A DNA stretch of 64,000 nucleotides from Sphingopyxis sp. (lineage in GTDB: Bacteria > Pseudomonadota > Alphaproteobacteria > Sphingomonadales > Sphingomonadaceae), in the NCBI GenBank assembly GCA_016463225.1, contig JAEMRT010000004.1:62001-126000 (forward strand), in the 5' to 3' direction. Of this stretch, positions 43,578-52,239 are shown piece after piece. Every line of letters starts with the position of its first letter. Positions within the stretch are counted from its first letter, which is position 1. The notes beneath the pieces are model-generated. The model did not search any database, was not told the origin of the DNA, and saw only the letters and a program-made list of their open reading frames with translations. The translations under genes and the position numbers were made by a program.

Positions 43578-44261
43578 ATGACCCGCGCCGTCCATGCCTT
43601 TCTGCTCGCGCTCCGGGATCTGCCGCACCCGCGCGTGCTGCTCATCCTGCTGCAAAGCCTCGCGCTCACCCTGCTCCTGCTGCTCGTCGCGGGCGCCGCG
43701 ATCTTCGTTGCCGCGCGCTGGGCGCTGGATCATTGGCAATGGCTGGGCGCGACCGAGCGCGACATGGCGGGGCTGCTCGTCGTCCTTGCGATCATCGCGG
43801 GCAGCTGGCTGTTGTTCCGCGCCGTTGCGATCGTCGTCGTCGGGCTGTTCGCCGATGCGATCGTCGCCGATGTCGAAGGGCGGCATTATCCTGCCGCCGC
43901 CGCCCATGCCGTCGATGTCGGCTGGCGGCAAAATATCCGCCTCGCGCTCGCGTCACTGGTCCGGCTGATCGGCGGCAATCTGCTCGCGCTGCCGATCTAT
44001 GTCCTGCTGCTCGTCACCGGCGTCGGCACCCCGATCTTTGCGCTGTTCGTCAACGCCCTGCTGCTCGGCCGCGATCTCGAAGCGATGGTACTCGCGCGCC
44101 ATCCCGACCGCCCGCGGCTCGACCGGCCGGCGCGCTGGTCGCTCGGGCTGCTGTCCGCCGCAAGCTTCGTGGTACCCGTCGCCAATCTGTTGGCGCCCAT
44201 CGTCAGCGCCGCTATGGCCGTCCACATGCTGCATTTGCGGAGCGGGGACCAGAAAAGATGA
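43578..44261 (+). CDS. EI24-domain (CysZ-like) membrane protein
   Basis: The protein has 227 aa with four long hydrophobic segments (LLILLQSLALTLLLLLVAGA, LLVVLAIIAGSWLLFRAVAI and two later ones) and the family motif LFVNALLLGRDLEAMV near the C-terminus. CysZ of this family imports sulfate; EI24 in general is broader. It ends in ATGA overlap with a lipoprotein gene. Both are divergent from the PfkB kinase. Confidence 0.85.
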   Translation: MTRAVHAFLLALRDLPHPRVLLILLQSLALTLLLLLVAGAAIFVAARWALDHWQWLGATERDMAGLLVVLAIIAGSWLLFRAVAIVVVGLFADAIVADVEGRHYPAAAAHAVDVGWRQNIRLALASLVRLIGGNLLALPIYVLLLVTGVGTPIFALFVNALLLGRDLEAMVLARHPDRPRLDRPARWSLGLLSAASFVVPVANLLAPIVSAAMAVHMLHLRSGDQKR

Positions 44262-44638
44262 TCGAAAACAGCCGCTTGGCTACCATCGCCAGCCTTGCCC
44301 TGCTGCTCGGCGGGTGCGCCGGCAACGCGATTCCGCGCGCCACCCCGCCCAAGGCGCCGCCGGCGGGGGGTCCGATCACCACGCCGCGCCCGACGCAAAA
44401 CAACAGCCTGATCGGCCACTCCGCCAATTCTGCACTCAGCCTGTTCGGCAAACCGCGCCTAGATGTCGCCGAAGGCGCCGCGCGCAAATTGCAGTTCGCG
44501 GGCACCGCCTGCATCCTCGACATCTATTATTATGCACCGAAACAAGGTGCTGATCCGCTCGCCACTCACGTCGATGCACGCACCCCCGACGGCCGCGATG
44601 CCAATGTGCCGAGCTGCATCGAGGCGCTGCGCCGCTAG
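44258..44638 (+). CDS. Putative lipoprotein (126 aa)
   Basis: It has a type II signal with lipobox LLLGGCAG (Cys near residue 20). The mature part has a Pro-rich linker, then SNSALSLFGKPRLDVAEGAA-like sequence (here HSANSALSLFGKPRLD) and an aromatic TACILDIYYYAPKQG stretch. The fold is small and probably periplasmic; no family name is given. The ATG overlaps the EI24 stop. Its stop is 7 nt from the convergent queG stop. Confidence 0.75.
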   Translation: MIENSRLATIASLALLLGGCAGNAIPRATPPKAPPAGGPITTPRPTQNNSLIGHSANSALSLFGKPRLDVAEGAARKLQFAGTACILDIYYYAPKQGADPLATHVDARTPDGRDANVPSCIEALRR

Positions 44639-44645
44639 GCTGACG

Positions 44646-45710
44646 TCACGACGCCAATTCGCGCAGCGCCCACCGCGCGGCATCCGCCACCATCGGCGTT
44701 TCATCCTCCGCCAGCCGCTCCAGCACCGGCCGAAACCCGACATCGCCGCTATTCCCCGCCGCAATCGCGGCATTGCGCACCATCCGCCCGCGCCCGATAC
44801 GCTTGATCGGCGACCCCGCGAACACCTGCCGGAACCCGGCATCGTCCAGTGCAAGCAGGTCGCCAAGCGAAGGCGCCACCAATTCGGCGCGCGGCAGGAA
44901 GGCGCGGTGCGCATGCGCGGTCTCGGCAAATTTGTTCCACGGACACACCGCCAAGCAATCGTCGCAGCCATAAACGCGGTTGCCGATCCCGCGGCGCAGG
45001 TCGATCGGGATCGGCCCGTCATGTTCGATCGTCAGGTAGGAAATGCAACGCCGCGCATCGACCTGGTACGGCGCCGGAAATGCCTGCGTCGGACAGGCAT
45101 CCTGGCACGCCGTGCAGCTGCCGCAACGGTCGCGCGCCGGCGTACTCGTTGCCAGTTCCAGCGTCGTGTAGATCGCGCCGAGGAACAGCCAGCTGCCATG
45201 GTCGCGGCTGACCAGATTGCTGTGCTTGCCCTGCCAGCCGAGCCCCGCGGCCGCCGACAGCGGTTTTTCCATCACCGGCGCGGTGTCGACGAACACCTTG
45301 ACCTCGGTGCCCGGGGCTTCGGCGACCAGCCAGCGCGCAACCGCCTTCAGCGCCCGTTTGACGACGTCATGATAGTCACCACCCTGCGCATAGACCGAGA
45401 TCCGTCCGCGATCGGGGTGATCGGCGAGCGCCAGCGGATCATGCGCCGGGGCATAGCTCATCCCCAGCGCGATCACCGATCGTACTTCGGGCCACAACCC
45501 CCGGGGCGACCCCCGCTGCGCGGCGCGGCTTTCCATCCAGATCATGTCGCCGTGGCGGCCCTCGGCGAGCCACTGGTTCAACCGTTCGGCGGTTTGCGGC
45601 GCCGCGCCCGCATCGGCGATCCCGAACGCGACAAAGCCATGCGCGTGCGCCACCGCCTCGAGGCGGTCTTCGAGGGAAGGGGTTTCGGGAGGCAAGGCTT
45701 CGGCAACCAT
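44646..45710 (-). CDS. queG: Epoxyqueuosine reductase
   Basis: The protein has 354 aa. Two 4Fe-4S clusters are predicted: CGSCTACQDACPTQAF and CDDCLAVCPWNKFA. The B12-binding/catalytic half carries FVDTAPVMEKPLSAAAGLGW, and HEAT-like repeats follow at the C-terminus (GRMVRNAAIAAGNS). It reduces epoxyqueuosine to queuosine in tRNA. It is convergent with the lipoprotein gene. Confidence 0.95.
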   Translation of the reverse strand: MVAEALPPETPSLEDRLEAVAHAHGFVAFGIADAGAAPQTAERLNQWLAEGRHGDMIWMESRAAQRGSPRGLWPEVRSVIALGMSYAPAHDPLALADHPDRGRISVYAQGGDYHDVVKRALKAVARWLVAEAPGTEVKVFVDTAPVMEKPLSAAAGLGWQGKHSNLVSRDHGSWLFLGAIYTTLELATSTPARDRCGSCTACQDACPTQAFPAPYQVDARRCISYLTIEHDGPIPIDLRRGIGNRVYGCDDCLAVCPWNKFAETAHAHRAFLPRAELVAPSLGDLLALDDAGFRQVFAGSPIKRIGRGRMVRNAAIAAGNSGDVGFRPVLERLAEDETPMVADAARWALRELAS

Positions 45711-45777
45711 TGCCGCTCTATACGCGAGCCGTCCGTCCGTGCCATAGCTTGCGGATGATCAGATCAGGGACCGAAGC

Positions 45778-46731
45778 TTGAACGATTTCAGCGTCGAGGC
45801 CAAAGGCCTCTCCAAATATTTCGGCGAGTTCAAGGCGGTCGACGACGTCAGCCTCGCGGTGCCGACGGGCAGCATCTATGGCGTGCTTGGCCCCAATGGC
45901 GCGGGCAAAACCACCAGCCTGCGCATGACGCTGGGCATCATCGACCCCGACGAAGGCACCAGCCGCGTCTTTGGCGAACGCCCGCAGGCGGTGCGCCACC
46001 GGATCGGCTATCTGCCCGAGGAACGCGGACTCTATCCCGGGATGAAGGCGCGCGAGGCGATCGCCTTCATGGGCGCGCTGCGCGGGCTCGACTGGAGCGA
46101 AGGCCGCCGCCGCGCCGCGACCTTCATGACCGAACTCGGTCTCGAACGCGTGATCGATGAAAAAGTCCGCAAAATGTCAAAGGGCATGGCGCAAATGATC
46201 CAGCTGATCGGATCGATCGTCCACGCCCCCGAGCTGATCGTCCTCGACGAACCTTTCTCCGGGCTCGATCCGGTCAATCAGGAGCGGCTCGAAATGCTGG
46301 TCCGCCGCGACCGCGATCGCGGCGCGACGATCCTGTTTTCGACCCATGTCATGGCGCACGCCGAGCGCCTCTGCGACCGGCTCGCGATCATTGCACGCTC
46401 GCAGCGCCGTTTCGAAGGCACGGTCGACGACGCGCGCGGGCTGCTGCCGATGCAGGTGCGCTACACCCCGCGCGCCGACGCCGACACCGCATCCATCGCG
46501 GCGCTGCTCCCGGCGGGTGCTGAACCGCGCGGTGACAGCTGGTTTTTCCCGATCGAAGATTCCGACGTCGAACCGCTGTTGTCGCGTATCACGACCAGCG
46601 GGCTTGGCGTCGCGGGGCTGTCGATCACGCGCCCCGCACTCCACGACGCGTTCGTCCATATCGTCCGTCAGGTCGATGCGGGTTTCGACGCCGATGCGGG
46701 GACCGACGCGGTCGAGGAGGCACTGGCATGA
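45778..46731 (+). CDS. ABC transporter ATP-binding protein (NatA/YhaQ-like)
   Basis: The protein has 317 aa. It has Walker A GPNGAGKTTSLRM, signature MSKGMAQMIQLIG (the SKGM variant typical of export ATPases), Walker B LIVLDEPFSGLDPVNQ and His-switch FSTHVMAHAE. A C-terminal extension (~220-317) is also found in YhaQ/NatA-type proteins. The start is TTG 45778; a later ATG would remove the N-terminus. It shares an ATGA overlap with the permease gene. Substrate is unknown; sodium or drug export is typical for relatives. Confidence 0.88.
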   Translation: MNDFSVEAKGLSKYFGEFKAVDDVSLAVPTGSIYGVLGPNGAGKTTSLRMTLGIIDPDEGTSRVFGERPQAVRHRIGYLPEERGLYPGMKAREAIAFMGALRGLDWSEGRRRAATFMTELGLERVIDEKVRKMSKGMAQMIQLIGSIVHAPELIVLDEPFSGLDPVNQERLEMLVRRDRDRGATILFSTHVMAHAERLCDRLAIIARSQRRFEGTVDDARGLLPMQVRYTPRADADTASIAALLPAGAEPRGDSWFFPIEDSDVEPLLSRITTSGLGVAGLSITRPALHDAFVHIVRQVDAGFDADAGTDAVEEALA

Positions 46732-47972
46732 CCCCTTTCCTGAAGAACATGCTCGTCATTGCGCGCCGCGACTTTCTCGCGATCGTTGCGACCCCGACCT
46801 TCCTGCTGTTCCTGCTCGCACCTTTGCTCATGGTCGGCATGGGACTCGCGGGCGGCATGGGCGCATCGCAGCTCGCCGACAGCGCGCGCGGCGCCGGCCG
46901 CATCGTCGCGGTCGCCGACGCGGGTGACGTCGAAGCCCTGCGCGCCGCCGATGCACGTCTGCGCGCGAGCGTAGCGCGCAGGGTGCCGGTGCTTGAGGTC
47001 CGAATCGCCAACCCCGCCAACGCCGACCCGATCGCGATCGCGCGCGAAAAGGGCAGCGACACCTTTGCCGTGCTCAGCGGTCCGCTCGCTGCCCCCCGCA
47101 TCGTCGAGCGCGAGGCGGACAGCAACGCCGGCCACTACCTCGCGCTGCTCGCCGACGACGTCCTGCGGTCAAAAGCCGCCGGACCGCTGCCGCCAGTGGC
47201 GCCGAAATTCGAAGCCTTGTCGAGCGGCGGCACCAGCATTGCGCTCCAGCAATCTTTGGGCTTCGGCGCGGTGTTTATCATCTTCCTGCTGACCCTCCTG
47301 CTTGCGGGCCAGACGGTCAGCTCGCTCGCCGAGGAAAAGGGCAACAAGGTCATCGAGATCCTCGCCGCCGCGGTCCCGCTCGAAAGCGTCTTCCTCGGCA
47401 AGCTGCTCGGCTTTCTGGGCGTCGCGGTGCTGTTCATCGCCTTCTGGCTGGTGATGGCGCTGGTCGGCGGCCTGATCGCCGCTCTCCAGATTGATCCGGC
47501 GGCGCTGGCGTCCGCGCAAAGCGTCAGCAAGGCGACCGCGGCCCTCGCCGCGGCACCCGCGACCGGCTGGCCGTTTTTCCTCGGCATCGGCTTCGTCTAT
47601 TTCATCCTGTCCTTCCTGCTCCTCGGCGCGGTCTTCCTCGGCGTCGGCGCGCAGGCGGCGACGGTGCGCGAAATCCAGATGCTCAGCCTGCCGATCACGA
47701 TCTTCCAGGTCGGCATGTTCAGCCTGTCGACCGCCGCCGCCAGCGCCCCGGGCAGCAGCTTGTCAACGATTGCGCAAATTTTTCCCTTCTCCTCGCCGCT
47801 CGCGATGGCGGCGCGCGCAGCAACCGACGACAGCAAGGCGGTGCACCTCCTCGCGCTCGGCTGGCAGGCAATCTGGGTTGCGCTTGTCATCTTCCTGTCG
47901 GTGCGCCTCTTCCGCGCCGGGGTACTCAGCGGTGGCGGCAGCTGGAAATTCTGGCGGCGCAAGCGGGCCTAG
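46728..47972 (+). CDS. ABC-2 type permease (NatB/YhaP-like)
   Basis: The protein has 414 aa. The N-terminal helix MLVIARRDFLAIVATPTFLL is followed by a large extracytoplasmic domain (~55-185), five or six helices (VFIIFLLTLLLAGQTVSSLA, FLGVAVLFIAFWLVMALVGG and others) and the coupling motif EEKGNKVIEILAAAVPLESVFLGKLLG. This is the CPBP/ABC2-membrane YhaP layout. It works with the ATPase just upstream. Confidence 0.88.
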   Translation: MTPFLKNMLVIARRDFLAIVATPTFLLFLLAPLLMVGMGLAGGMGASQLADSARGAGRIVAVADAGDVEALRAADARLRASVARRVPVLEVRIANPANADPIAIAREKGSDTFAVLSGPLAAPRIVEREADSNAGHYLALLADDVLRSKAAGPLPPVAPKFEALSSGGTSIALQQSLGFGAVFIIFLLTLLLAGQTVSSLAEEKGNKVIEILAAAVPLESVFLGKLLGFLGVAVLFIAFWLVMALVGGLIAALQIDPAALASAQSVSKATAALAAAPATGWPFFLGIGFVYFILSFLLLGAVFLGVGAQAATVREIQMLSLPITIFQVGMFSLSTAAASAPGSSLSTIAQIFPFSSPLAMAARAATDDSKAVHLLALGWQAIWVALVIFLSVRLFRAGVLSGGGSWKFWRRKRA

Positions 47973-48079
47973 CCGACGCGTTCTCAAGGCACTGCGCCGG
48001 CGCCTCATTGACAAAGCTGTAAATAGTGGCATTCTGCAACTGAATCGGCCGCGCGATGACGGCTGGACGGAGGATAGCC

Positions 48080-49336
48080 ATGGCCACTCAAATTCGCACC
48101 GCCCCCGAAATCGCCAACCCGCTCGACGTCAGCCGCGCCGAATTGTGGAGCGAGGACCGCTGGCAGGAACCGATGCGCCAGCTGCGCGCCGAAGCGCCGA
48201 TCTATCATTGCGAAGATTCGAAATTCGGCCCCTATTGGTCGGTGACGACCTATAAACCGATCCAGCATATCGAAGCGCTGCCCAAGATTTTCTCCTCTTC
48301 GTGGGAATATGGGGGCATCACTGTCGCCGGCGACGGGGTCGAGCATCTCAAAGAGGGCGAGATCCCGCTGCCGATGTTCATCGCGATGGACCCGCCGCAG
48401 CACACCGCGCAGCGCCGCACCGTCGCCCCCGCCTTTGGCCCGTCCGAAATCGAACGCATGCGCGCCGACACGCAGCAGCGCACCAGCGACCTGATCGATA
48501 CGTTACCGATCGGACAGCCCTTCGACTGGGTCGAAAAACTGTCGATCGAACTCACCACCGACATGCTCGCCATCCTGTTCGATTTTCCGTGGGCCGAACG
48601 TCACCGCCTGACCGGCTGGTCCGATGCGCTCGGCGACATCGAATCGTTCGACACCACCGAACAGCGCCATGCGCGCACCGCCCAAGCCTTTGAAATGGGC
48701 GCCGCGTTCAAGGAATTGTGGGACCGCAAGGCGCTCAATCCCGGCCAGCACGACCTCATCTCGATCATGCTCCAGTCCGACGCGATGAAGCATATGAGCG
48801 AGCATGAATTCATGGGCAATCTGATCCTGCTCATCGTCGGCGGCAACGATACCACCCGCAACTCGATGTCGGCCTATGCCTACGGTCTGCACTGCTTCCC
48901 CGAAGAGCGCGCGAAGCTCGAGGCGAACCACGATCCCGAACTCGCGGTCAACGCGATGCACGAGATCATCCGCTGGCAGACCCCGCTCGCGCACATGCGC
49001 CGCACCGCGATGGAAGATACCGAGCTGTTCGGCCACCAGATCAAGAAGCGCGACAAGATCGCGCTCTGGTACGCCTCGGCGAACCGCGACGAGAGTGTCT
49101 TTCCCGATGGCGACCGGATCATCGTCGACCGCGAAAATGCGCGCCGGCACCTCGCCTTCGGCTACGGCATCCACCGCTGCGTCGGTGCACGAGTCGCCGA
49201 ATTGCAGCTCACGACGCTGATCTCCGAAATGCAGAAGCGTCGTCTGCGCGTCAATGTGCTCGCTGAACCCGAGCGCGTGAACGCCAGCTTCGTCCATGGC
49301 TATCGCCATATGCAGGTCGAGCTGGAGAAATATTGA
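48080..49336 (+). CDS. Cytochrome P450, CYP153-like (alkane hydroxylase type)
   Basis: The protein has 418 aa. It has LLIVGGNDTTRNSMSA (I-helix with GGNDTT), EIIRWQTPLAHMRRTA (ExxR K-helix) and heme loop LAFGYGIHRCVGARVAELQL with Cys367 as iron ligand. The set matches CYP153 terminal alkane/fatty-alcohol hydroxylases of sphingomonads. ATG 48080 has GGAGGATA upstream. Ferredoxin and ferredoxin reductase genes are not adjacent, so redox partners are encoded elsewhere. A TTGACA at 48008-48013 may be its promoter -35. Confidence 0.9.
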   Translation: MATQIRTAPEIANPLDVSRAELWSEDRWQEPMRQLRAEAPIYHCEDSKFGPYWSVTTYKPIQHIEALPKIFSSSWEYGGITVAGDGVEHLKEGEIPLPMFIAMDPPQHTAQRRTVAPAFGPSEIERMRADTQQRTSDLIDTLPIGQPFDWVEKLSIELTTDMLAILFDFPWAERHRLTGWSDALGDIESFDTTEQRHARTAQAFEMGAAFKELWDRKALNPGQHDLISIMLQSDAMKHMSEHEFMGNLILLIVGGNDTTRNSMSAYAYGLHCFPEERAKLEANHDPELAVNAMHEIIRWQTPLAHMRRTAMEDTELFGHQIKKRDKIALWYASANRDESVFPDGDRIIVDRENARRHLAFGYGIHRCVGARVAELQLTTLISEMQKRRLRVNVLAEPERVNASFVHGYRHMQVELEKY

Positions 49337-49409
49337 CGCCGACTGAAACCTGGCGCCACTAATCCACGTATATAGCGTGAAGGCCCGACCACCGGGTCAG
49401 GAGTCCGCC

Positions 49410-49895
49410 ATGATCGACCGCCGTTATCTGCTCGCTGGCCTCGCCCTTGGCGGCGGGGTGATCGCCGCCCCGATGCTGTTCGCCAAATCGGCGCGCCCGC
49501 AGGCGGCCCCCGGCTGGCGGCTCAGCGACGCCGCATGGAAAAAGCGCCTGACACCGCTGCAGTATCGCGTCCTGCGCGAAGCCGCGACCGAGCGGCCGTT
49601 CAGCCATCCACTCGACAAGGAAAAGCGCGCCGGTACCTTCGCCTGCGCGGGCTGCGCGCTGCCGCTCTATGCGAGCTCAACCAAATTCGACAGCGGTACC
49701 GGCTGGCCGAGCTTCTGGGCGCCGCTCAAGGGCGGGACCGCGACATCGACCGATTACGATCTCGGTTATGCCCGCGTCGAAGTGCATTGCAAACGTTGCG
49801 GCGGCCATCTCGGCCATGTTTTCAACGACGGGCCGAAACCCACCGGCAAACGCTATTGCATGAACGGCGCCGCGCTGGCCTTCCGTCCCGCCTGA
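49410..49895 (+). CDS. msrB: Peptide methionine-R-sulfoxide reductase, exported
   Basis: The protein has 161 aa. It has a twin-arginine-type leader (MIDRRYLLAGLALGGGVIAA), then an MsrB domain with zinc Cys pairs C79/C82 and C127/C130 (CAGC, CKRCGGHLGHVF), GTGWPSFW, and catalytic Cys150 in RYCMNG. It reduces R-methionine sulfoxide in exported proteins; the Tat leader suggests folding or metal loading before export. CAGGAGT precedes ATG 49410. The stop is part of a 16-bp palindrome. Confidence 0.93.
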   Translation: MIDRRYLLAGLALGGGVIAAPMLFAKSARPQAAPGWRLSDAAWKKRLTPLQYRVLREAATERPFSHPLDKEKRAGTFACAGCALPLYASSTKFDSGTGWPSFWAPLKGGTATSTDYDLGYARVEVHCKRCGGHLGHVFNDGPKPTGKRYCMNGAALAFRPA

Positions 49896-49908
49896 CGCCG
49901 CGGCGTCA
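49893..49908. repeat. Palindrome holding both convergent stop codons
   Basis: TGACGCCGCGGCGTCA is a perfect 16-bp palindrome. The TGA of msrB is its left end and the TGA of the minus-strand membrane-protein gene is its right end, four bases being all that separates the two coding regions' centres. The same core occurs at 22363-22378. Confidence 0.7.
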
Positions 49909-51786
49909 CTTTGCCGCGGACTTCACTCGCCACGCCGACAGTCCCGCGCGCGACGCAACCGGCACCGCTTCGAGCCACCCCGGCGGTTTCCCGGCGTAAA
50001 GCTGCGCCGCCAGCGCATCCGTGCGGGCGCGGCGATATTGGGCAAAATCATTGGCCGTCCGGCAAAAGACAACCAGCGTCGCGCCGTTCTTGCGAACCAG
50101 CGCCTCAGCCTTGGCGGGATCGCCCGCAAAGGCGCGGATGCTGTCCGCCATCGCATCCTTGTTGCGGTGGTGCGGCGTCGCGACCAGGCTGTGCCGGGTC
50201 CAGAAGATCACCGGCGCGCCGAGGTCGATCGGCGTCAGGATGGTCGTCACCGGCAAGCGATCGAGCGCCGCGATCGCCGCCGGGTCGAGGCAGGTCGACA
50301 GATACGGATTGGCCGCCGCAATCTTGGCCATCACCGAGTCGTCCTCGGCCTTGAGCGACGGCACCAGCGACGTGAGCACGACCAGCGCCGCGGTGCTACC
50401 GATCAGCGGCAGGGTCAGCGCCGCGGCGGCCGAACCCAATATGCGCGGGACAACCGGTGAAATCCTCCGCGCCCACGTCCAGAGGCGCAGCCCAAGCCAG
50501 GCGCAGCCGGGCAGCGCGAAAAGATGCGCGGTCGCCACGCTGCGCAGCACGAGCAGCGACAAGGTCGCCGCGCACACCAGCGCGACAATCACCGTCGCCC
50601 AATTGCGGCGATCGGCTACCTCCAGGCATCCCCGCCACGCCAGCACTGATCCGACCAGCCCGATCAGCGACGGGACGAGGACGTGGATTGCGTCCTGCGG
50701 CTTCGACGCCCAGAGCGGCTGGCCCTCGAGCACATGCCGATACCAATATTCGACCACGATCGGGTCAAGCGATGCAAAAGGCCCCTTGGCGCATGCAGGC
50801 TCGGTCCACACCAGCGCGCCCGCCGCGGCCAAACCGGCGGCGCCCAGCAGGCCAAGCCGCGCCCAGAGCGCCCGCGGATTGGCCCGCACCGCCGCAAAGG
50901 TCAGCGCCGCAGCGGCGACGAACGCCGCCATATAGGGCGCCGAGAGCGAATCGCACCAGGTTCCGACCAGCCCGACGGGGCCTCGCGTGGCGAACTGGAA
51001 CAGGATCGCGCCGCCCGCCAGCGCACCCATAAAGCCGTTCAGCCGACCGCGATCGGCGGTGCGGCCGTGCAAAGCCCAGCGCAGCGCCGTCAACCCCGCG
51101 AACAGCGCGACGATCGGCAATCCTTCGATCGAAACCGACAGCAACGCCGCCGCAAACAACCCGCCCCACAGCCCCGCGCGCCATGTCGCCGGCCGCAGCG
51201 CCTGCGCCATGATGAGCATCGCCAGCAGAATCTGCCAGCCATGATGATCGACGCGCAGCGGACGGAACTGTACGACGATGAAACCCGCCATGATCAGGAA
51301 CAGCGGCGCCACATAGGCGATCCGCCAGTCGGACAGATTGCGATAGCCCAGCGCGCAGGCAGCACACAGCGCCGCCCCCAGCATCGGCGGCCACAAGGTC
51401 ATCACGATCTGTTCGGCCATGACCTTCCCGAACAGCGGTTCAAGGGTCAGGATGCCGAGCGCCAGCGGCGCATCGACGATCCGCGACCAGTGCATCAGCA
51501 CCCCGCCGCCCGCCGGATTGACACGATATTGCTTGAGATCCCACCAGCCTTGCCCCGCGAGCAGGTCGCGCACCTGCGCCATCCGCATCGCATCGTCGGT
51601 GTCGGACAGGTCGAGCGCAACGATCGCCTGCCAGTTCACGATAATTGCGATCAGGCTCATCGCCGCCCACAGGATCAGCGCGATACGCACCGGCGTAAAC
51701 CAGGGGCCGAACGCGATCCCGTCCGAAGTCAGGCGCGACCGAGGCGACGCCGCGCCGCGCTCAACAGGCGCAGCGGCATCGATCAC
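49906..51786 (-). CDS. Polytopic membrane protein, putative GT-C glycosyltransferase (paralogue A)
   Basis: The protein has 626 aa with about 10-12 membrane helices. The first external loop has LSDTDDAMRMAQVRDLLAGQ, then QYRVNPAGGGVLMHWSR, with a DTDD acidic site like the DxD of GT-C/STT3-type enzymes. A C-terminal soluble domain ends in SAWRVKSAAK. The start is GTG 51786, overlapping the GtrA stop by 4 nt. Full-length similarity to the gene at 53839 shows they are paralogues. A role in polyprenol-sugar-dependent glycosylation of surface glycans is inferred from GtrA and UGM-like neighbours. Confidence 0.75.
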   Translation of the reverse strand: MIDAAAPVERGAASPRSRLTSDGIAFGPWFTPVRIALILWAAMSLIAIIVNWQAIVALDLSDTDDAMRMAQVRDLLAGQGWWDLKQYRVNPAGGGVLMHWSRIVDAPLALGILTLEPLFGKVMAEQIVMTLWPPMLGAALCAACALGYRNLSDWRIAYVAPLFLIMAGFIVVQFRPLRVDHHGWQILLAMLIMAQALRPATWRAGLWGGLFAAALLSVSIEGLPIVALFAGLTALRWALHGRTADRGRLNGFMGALAGGAILFQFATRGPVGLVGTWCDSLSAPYMAAFVAAAALTFAAVRANPRALWARLGLLGAAGLAAAGALVWTEPACAKGPFASLDPIVVEYWYRHVLEGQPLWASKPQDAIHVLVPSLIGLVGSVLAWRGCLEVADRRNWATVIVALVCAATLSLLVLRSVATAHLFALPGCAWLGLRLWTWARRISPVVPRILGSAAAALTLPLIGSTAALVVLTSLVPSLKAEDDSVMAKIAAANPYLSTCLDPAAIAALDRLPVTTILTPIDLGAPVIFWTRHSLVATPHHRNKDAMADSIRAFAGDPAKAEALVRKNGATLVVFCRTANDFAQYRRARTDALAAQLYAGKPPGWLEAVPVASRAGLSAWRVKSAAK

Positions 51787-52214
51787 GCCGCAGCAGCCCG
51801 GAACACGATATGGCGGCGCAGCAGATAGGTGGTCTGGAAACTGACGACGATCGCTGCCAGTTTGGCGAGGCGCGGATCGAGCCCGAGCGCGCTGCCGGTG
51901 CCGACAATTGCCGTCGTGACGGCAAGACCGACCAGCGCCGAACCGACGAACAACATCTTCTGGCGATGGCGCTCGCCGGTACCGCGCGCCGCGGCGCCGT
52001 CGGCAAAGACCAGGCGGCTCGACACCAGCCAATGGACAAGGATCCCGGCGCAATAGCCCACCGCCGACGCCGCCATCGGCGACAGCCCCGAATCGAGCAG
52101 CAGCAGGAACAGTCCGGCGTCGCTGCCGAGCGCGAGCACGCTGGCGAGCAGATAATTCAGCCAGCGGATTTCGCCGCGGCGGATCGATCCGATCAGTTTG
52201 AGCGCAGGTTGCAT
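51783..52214 (-). CDS. GtrA-family membrane protein
   Basis: The protein has 143 aa with four hydrophobic helices (LNYLLASVLALGSDAGLFLL, then SAVGYCAGILVHWLVSSRLV and two later) ending FQTTYLLRRHIVFR, the GtrA pattern. GtrA proteins help flip polyprenyl-phosphate sugars for surface modification. ATG 52214 with GGAGG upstream is preferred; an upstream start would add seven residues. It overlaps the following membrane-protein gene by 4 nt. Confidence 0.86.
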   Translation of the reverse strand: MQPALKLIGSIRRGEIRWLNYLLASVLALGSDAGLFLLLLDSGLSPMAASAVGYCAGILVHWLVSSRLVFADGAAARGTGERHRQKMLFVGSALVGLAVTTAIVGTGSALGLDPRLAKLAAIVVSFQTTYLLRRHIVFRAAAA

Positions 52215-52239
52215 GGCAGGAACACCTCCGGCCAAGGCC

